The position numbers and the translations under genes are program-made. Below, piece after piece: positions 6,380-9,072 of a stretch of DNA of 9,072 bases. The number at the start of each line of letters is the position of its first letter. Within the stretch, counting starts at the first letter, position 1. A model generated the notes under the pieces. It was not told where the DNA came from, made no database searches, and saw nothing but the letters and a program-made list of their open reading frames with translations. This stretch comes from Thermoplasmata archaeon (GTDB lineage: Archaea; Thermoplasmatota; Thermoplasmata; GCA-020350865). The stretch spans positions 3,255,534-3,264,605 of the forward strand of contig CP070672.1 in the NCBI GenBank assembly GCA_020351895.1, given 5' to 3'.

Positions 6380-6383
6380 TGAA

Positions 6384-6419
6384 ATCTCCAGCCTAATCTT
6401 GCTTTGGTTATTTAATAAT
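6384..6419 (-). promoter_or_regulatory. Promoter and ribosome binding site of UDP-glucose dehydrogenase
   Basis: GGAGAT (minus strand, 6384-6389) lies 4 bases before ATG 6379. About 35 bases before the ATG is TTATTAAATAA (6409-6419), a weak TATA-like element. The 173-base gap after the PKD gene makes an independent promoter plausible. The SD is firmer than the TATA call. Confidence 0.42.
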
Positions 6420-6492
6420 TTTCTTACATTTTTGATGATGGCCTCTTTCTTTTACTTTCCTATTTCCAATACCTTTCCGTCTTTTGGTCATG

Positions 6493-6498
6493 AAAAAA
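6493..6498 (-). terminator. Possible oligo-T terminator after the PKD surface-protein gene
   Basis: A run of six T on the minus strand lies about 55 bases past the PKD gene stop. Archaeal RNA polymerase can terminate at oligo-T without a hairpin, so this is a candidate end, but six T is short and I see no supporting stem. Confidence 0.22.
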
Positions 6499-6552
6499 TG
6501 ATTCAAAGTTGTAATCATAATGGACAAATTATGGACAAGAGGTCATTCGAAT

Positions 6553-9072
6553 CTACAATCGTATGAATTGGGGTGAACGTCGATTCCTACCCGATAAAAG
6601 ACGATATAGAATCACAATCACAACAATGAGGATAATAAATACCACAAAGAGAATCAAAAACAAACCGGTTCCTTCAGTAAACAGTCCCTCATCTTCCCCA
6701 AGATCAACTCGGATGATCACAAAAGTCTCTTGGGAATAGTCCTCTCCATCGTAGGCTCTGATATAAATTGCGTGCTCTCCCTCGGAAACATCCTTTGTGT
6801 TCAAGTAGTAAAAGGCATAGGCCGAATCAGAGATGATAAGCCAATTACTGTCATCCACTCTAACCTCTATCCTTTGAACTTCACCGTCCTCATCTAAAGC
6901 TTCGGCCTGAATAAAAATCTCATTTGAAACCGTATCCCCGTTTGCAGGAGTTATCAATGTAACAGTGGGGGCTACGTTCGTCCTGATATCAATAACCAAT
7001 GAGGCAGAAGTCTCCTGGGACCAAACACCCATATCATCCCTGACTCTCAAGTAAATATCATGATTTCCCACAGATAAAGACGAGATGCTTAGGGTACTTT
7101 CAGTACCTATTTCTCCATCGATGTTGGATTTCCACTCGTAGGCCTCCACCTTGCCGTCATCGGTACCGTGTCCCGTTAAGGTGACAACATCCCCCTCTTC
7201 GGTTGGGTTGGGGGAGATGGAATCAATGTAGGCCAAAGGAATCCCGTTAACATTCAGTTGTCTTATATCTTTATTGGACCACACTTCCTCGTCGTCCCTC
7301 ACAGAAAAGGAGATGATGTGCGTTCCCGCTGAAAGCTGATAATTGAACTCTTGGGAATTGCTCAGAAAACCGTCTATGCTGGAAGTCCACAGATATGCCG
7401 TGATATCTCCGTCATCCGTGCCCTCTCCTAAAAATGAGATGGCTTCGTTCTCGTTGGGAGTTTCTGGTAGAATAGTACTTATTCTTGCCTGTGGCCTCTC
7501 ATGAACTTTAAGTTGAAAAAACCTCTCCTGGGACCACTCATCGTCTTTATCCCTGACCTTGAATGATATGATGTGATCCCCCATTGACAGGCCAAGCCAG
7601 CTGAAAGACTCCGAGTTACGGAGATAACCGTCTAGGTTCGAGCTCCAATAATACTCCTCAATTTCTTTGTCATCAACACCATGACCAACAAAATATATGG
7701 TTTCGTCAATCAAGGCGGGATTTGGAGTGATGGAATCAATATACGCTTTGGGAATTCCATTGACCCTCAATTTCATCTGGACTTCATTTGACCAGGTGAA
7801 TAGATCATCCCTTACAGAGAAACTTATAATGTGGTCTCCTACCGATAAATTTGATAGTTCGAATTCCTTATCGAAGCTGAGAATGCCATCTATGCTGGAA
7901 TACCAAAAATAAGCCAGTATATACCCATCATCGGTTCCATGGCCGGAAAACGTGATGGTATCTCCTTTGTTAACATGATCGGGGGAGATGGAATCTATTT
8001 GGGCGGTTGGAATTTGATTTATTTTCAGGTCAGCCTCTTTGATATCAGACCAGACGCCATCATCATCCTGGACCTTGAAATATATTACATGATCTCCAAT
8101 GGAAAGAATAGAAGTGGAAAACGATGAGGAGATGCTGAGAAAACCGTCTTTACTGGAGTACCAGTAATAACTGGTTATGCTCCTGTCATCGTCTCCATCC
8201 CCTGTGAACGTCACACTGTCCCCATCGTTTGCGGGATTGGGGGATATACTGACTATGTATGCTATGGGAATTTGATTGATTCGAATGTTTGTGACGACTA
8301 AATCTGACCACACTCCATCATCATCCATGACCCTGAGAGAGATTTCATGCTCTCCCACACTTAAATCGGATCTTGAAAATGATTCCTCCTCACCTATTAT
8401 ACCATTGATGCTCGAACGCCACTCATAGGCCAAAACAGCTCCATCGTCAGAGCCGTATCCCACGAAGGATACATCCGAGCCTTCGTTTGCAGGATCCGGA
8501 GAAATGCTGTTTATATGGGCTGTGGGCTTTTCATGGATCCTAAGGATTTGCACAACCTCGGAAGACCACGTATTATCACTGTCCTTTACTTTGAATGTTA
8601 TTTCGTGGTTTCCAAGGAAAAGGTCATTTCTCATGAAGCTGGTTGTATTTTCCAATGGTCCGTTTAAACTTGAATGCCAGCTGTATTCAATAATTCCTAG
8701 ATCATCATCACCATGTCCCTCAAATAAAACATCCTCATTCTCCAGCGCAGGGTTTGGGTTTATGGAATCTATATAAGCCACAGGGGCACCGTTGATTCTC
8801 AAATATAACGAGACCTCCTCTGACCAGGTTTCGTTATCGTTTTGAACTGAAAAATATATTGTATGCTCGCCTGAGGTAAGGTCGGTGGTGCTGAATGACG
8901 CCAAGTCATTTAAAAATCCGTCCTCACTGGAGCGCCAATTGTAATCAATTATCTGTCCCACATCCTCTCCATGCCCGACAAAGGTTACGCTCTCACCTTC
9001 GTCAGCAGGATTTGGCGAGATGGAATCGATAACTGCTGTGGGAATTGGATTGATCCTTAGATACTGAAAATC
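6553..9072 (-). CDS. PKD-like repeat cell-surface protein, C-terminally anchored (5' end outside window)
   Basis: There are 839 codons in the window, and the frame stays open to the right edge, so the N-terminus and any signal peptide are not seen. The visible part has eight tandem immunoglobulin-like units of 86 residues (one of 85) of the PKD-like type, then an unrelated Ig-like domain of the bacterial Big_7 type (about 6978-6690; starts NVAPTVTLITPANGD, with LDEDGEVQRIEVRVD). A 23-residue hydrophobic helix (6595-6663) and a 13-residue tail with four arginines end the protein. This is the layout of an extracellular stalk held by a C-terminal anchor. Each unit ends in a VxD..xxWS strand, and YxWxSSIDG takes the place of the classical PKD WDFGDG turn. 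Only three N-glycosylation sequons (NET, NTT, NLS) are visible. Likely roles are adhesion, S-layer or spacer functions; no enzymatic domain is seen. A GTG at 8961 is internal to a repeat and is not the start. Confidence 0.9.
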   Translation of the reverse strand, partial: DFQYLRINPIPTAVIDSISPNPADEGESVTFVGHGEDVGQIIDYNWRSSEDGFLNDLASFSTTDLTSGEHTIYFSVQNDNETWSEEVSLYLRINGAPVAYIDSINPNPALENEDVLFEGHGDDDLGIIEYSWHSSLNGPLENTTSFMRNDLFLGNHEITFKVKDSDNTWSSEVVQILRIHEKPTAHINSISPDPANEGSDVSFVGYGSDDGAVLAYEWRSSINGIIGEEESFSRSDLSVGEHEISLRVMDDDGVWSDLVVTNIRINQIPIAYIVSISPNPANDGDSVTFTGDGDDDRSITSYYWYSSKDGFLSISSSFSTSILSIGDHVIYFKVQDDDGVWSDIKEADLKINQIPTAQIDSISPDHVNKGDTITFSGHGTDDGYILAYFWYSSIDGILSFDKEFELSNLSVGDHIISFSVRDDLFTWSNEVQMKLRVNGIPKAYIDSITPNPALIDETIYFVGHGVDDKEIEEYYWSSNLDGYLRNSESFSWLGLSMGDHIISFKVRDKDDEWSQERFFQLKVHERPQARISTILPETPNENEAISFLGEGTDDGDITAYLWTSSIDGFLSNSQEFNYQLSAGTHIISFSVRDDEEVWSNKDIRQLNVNGIPLAYIDSISPNPTEEGDVVTLTGHGTDDGKVEAYEWKSNIDGEIGTESTLSISSLSVGNHDIYLRVRDDMGVWSQETSASLVIDIRTNVAPTVTLITPANGDTVSNEIFIQAEALDEDGEVQRIEVRVDDSNWLIISDSAYAFYYLNTKDVSEGEHAIYIRAYDGEDYSQETFVIIRVDLGEDEGLFTEGTGLFLILFVVFIILIVVIVILYRLLSGRNRRSPQFIRL
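6595..6663 (-). other. C-terminal transmembrane anchor of the PKD surface protein
   Basis: Twenty-three residues are almost wholly L, I, V and F, followed by YR and an arginine-rich tail (SGRNRR). The positive residues after the helix fit a cytoplasmic C-terminus with the repeats outside. No PGF-CTERM-like processing motif is seen before the helix, so a stable membrane anchor is more likely than cleavage and lipid attachment. Confidence 0.8.
6991..9051 (-). repeat. Tandem array of eight 86-residue PKD-like units
   Basis: Units run, in protein order, at 9051-8794, 8793-8536, 8535-8278, 8277-8020, 8019-7762, 7761-7504, 7503-7249 and 7248-6991. Seven are exactly 258 bases; the seventh is 255, having lost one residue near its EFNYQLSAG stretch. 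Shared features are a start of N/H-x-x-P-x-A, IDSISPNP, FxGHGxDDG, YxWxSSIDG, LSxGxHxIxFxVxDD and xWS. Hand alignment of several pairs gives about 47-52 percent protein identity. Identity is spread along the unit and I see no identical long DNA stretches, so the array is old and not a recent expansion. It continues to the right edge of the window. Confidence 0.9.

Noticed and set aside
6380..6552. Possible small gene or RNA between UDP-glucose dehydrogenase and the PKD gene
   Set aside because: The only open frame overlaps the dehydrogenase start antisense; I see promoter-like elements, but no stable fold, tRNA pattern or protein signature.
8959..8961. GTG at 8961 as the start of the PKD protein
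   Set aside because: The same frame continues without a stop to the window edge and the upstream residues complete the first PKD-like unit, so this codon is internal.
6991..9051. Higher-order duplication of four PKD units, suggested by the NG/HE linker starts recurring four units apart
   Set aside because: Hand counts gave 43 and 45 identities of 86 for units four apart, against 40 to 44 for neighbouring units, so the pattern is not distinguishable from general similarity.

Overview
The window looks like chromosomal DNA from an archaeon, most likely a euryarchaeote and possibly a Thermoplasmatota-type lineage. The support is TATA-like boxes (TTTATAAT, TTTATATA) about 25-40 nt before several starts, short or near-absent leaders, and GGTGA/AGGTG Shine-Dalgarno (SD) sequences. 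Other support is an archaeal-style Trm112-like zinc protein, small membrane proteins ending in zinc ribbons, frequent AGA/AGG arginine codons, and a large PKD-repeat surface protein with a C-terminal membrane anchor. The phylum assignment is inference from gene style and not a search result.

Layout, left to right. At 1-1020 (+) lies the end of a carotenoid pair: the last 67 codons of a CrtI-type phytoene desaturase, overlapping a phytoene/squalene synthase (crtB). At 1027-2836 (-), convergent with crtB across only 6 bp, are a UPF0173 metallo-beta-lactamase-fold hydrolase and, upstream of it, DNA polymerase IV (dinB) with a clear TATA box and a strong SD. At 2992-3981 (+) are two consecutive small genes of unknown function with the same plan: N-terminal membrane segment(s), proline-rich linker, C-terminal zinc ribbon. 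At 4026-9072 (-) is a cell-surface block: a large PKD-like repeat protein whose 5' end lies beyond the window, UDP-glucose 6-dehydrogenase, a 59-residue Trm112-like protein, and a GT2 (DPM1-like) glycosyltransferase.

How the genes may work together. The synthase makes a C40 (or C30) isoprenoid that the desaturase oxidises, giving a carotenoid-type membrane pigment. In the right half, UDP-glucose dehydrogenase would supply UDP-glucuronate, the GT2 enzyme would load a sugar onto a polyprenyl phosphate or nascent glycan, and the PKD protein is a plausible glycosylated surface structure. That link is inferred from adjacency and has not been shown. Each of the three minus-strand genes after the PKD gene seems to have its own TATA-like box, so they may be a neighbourhood and not a strict operon.

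Most of the window is recognisable household or surface biology. I see no mobile element, CRISPR array, RNA gene or obvious new defence system. The points most worth a second look are the all-threonine replacement of the usual acidic NAD-binding turn in the UDP-glucose dehydrogenase, the paired membrane/zinc-ribbon genes, the bacterial-looking clamp-binding tail of Pol IV, the very regular 86-residue PKD-like array, and the inverted repeat over the glycosyltransferase promoter.
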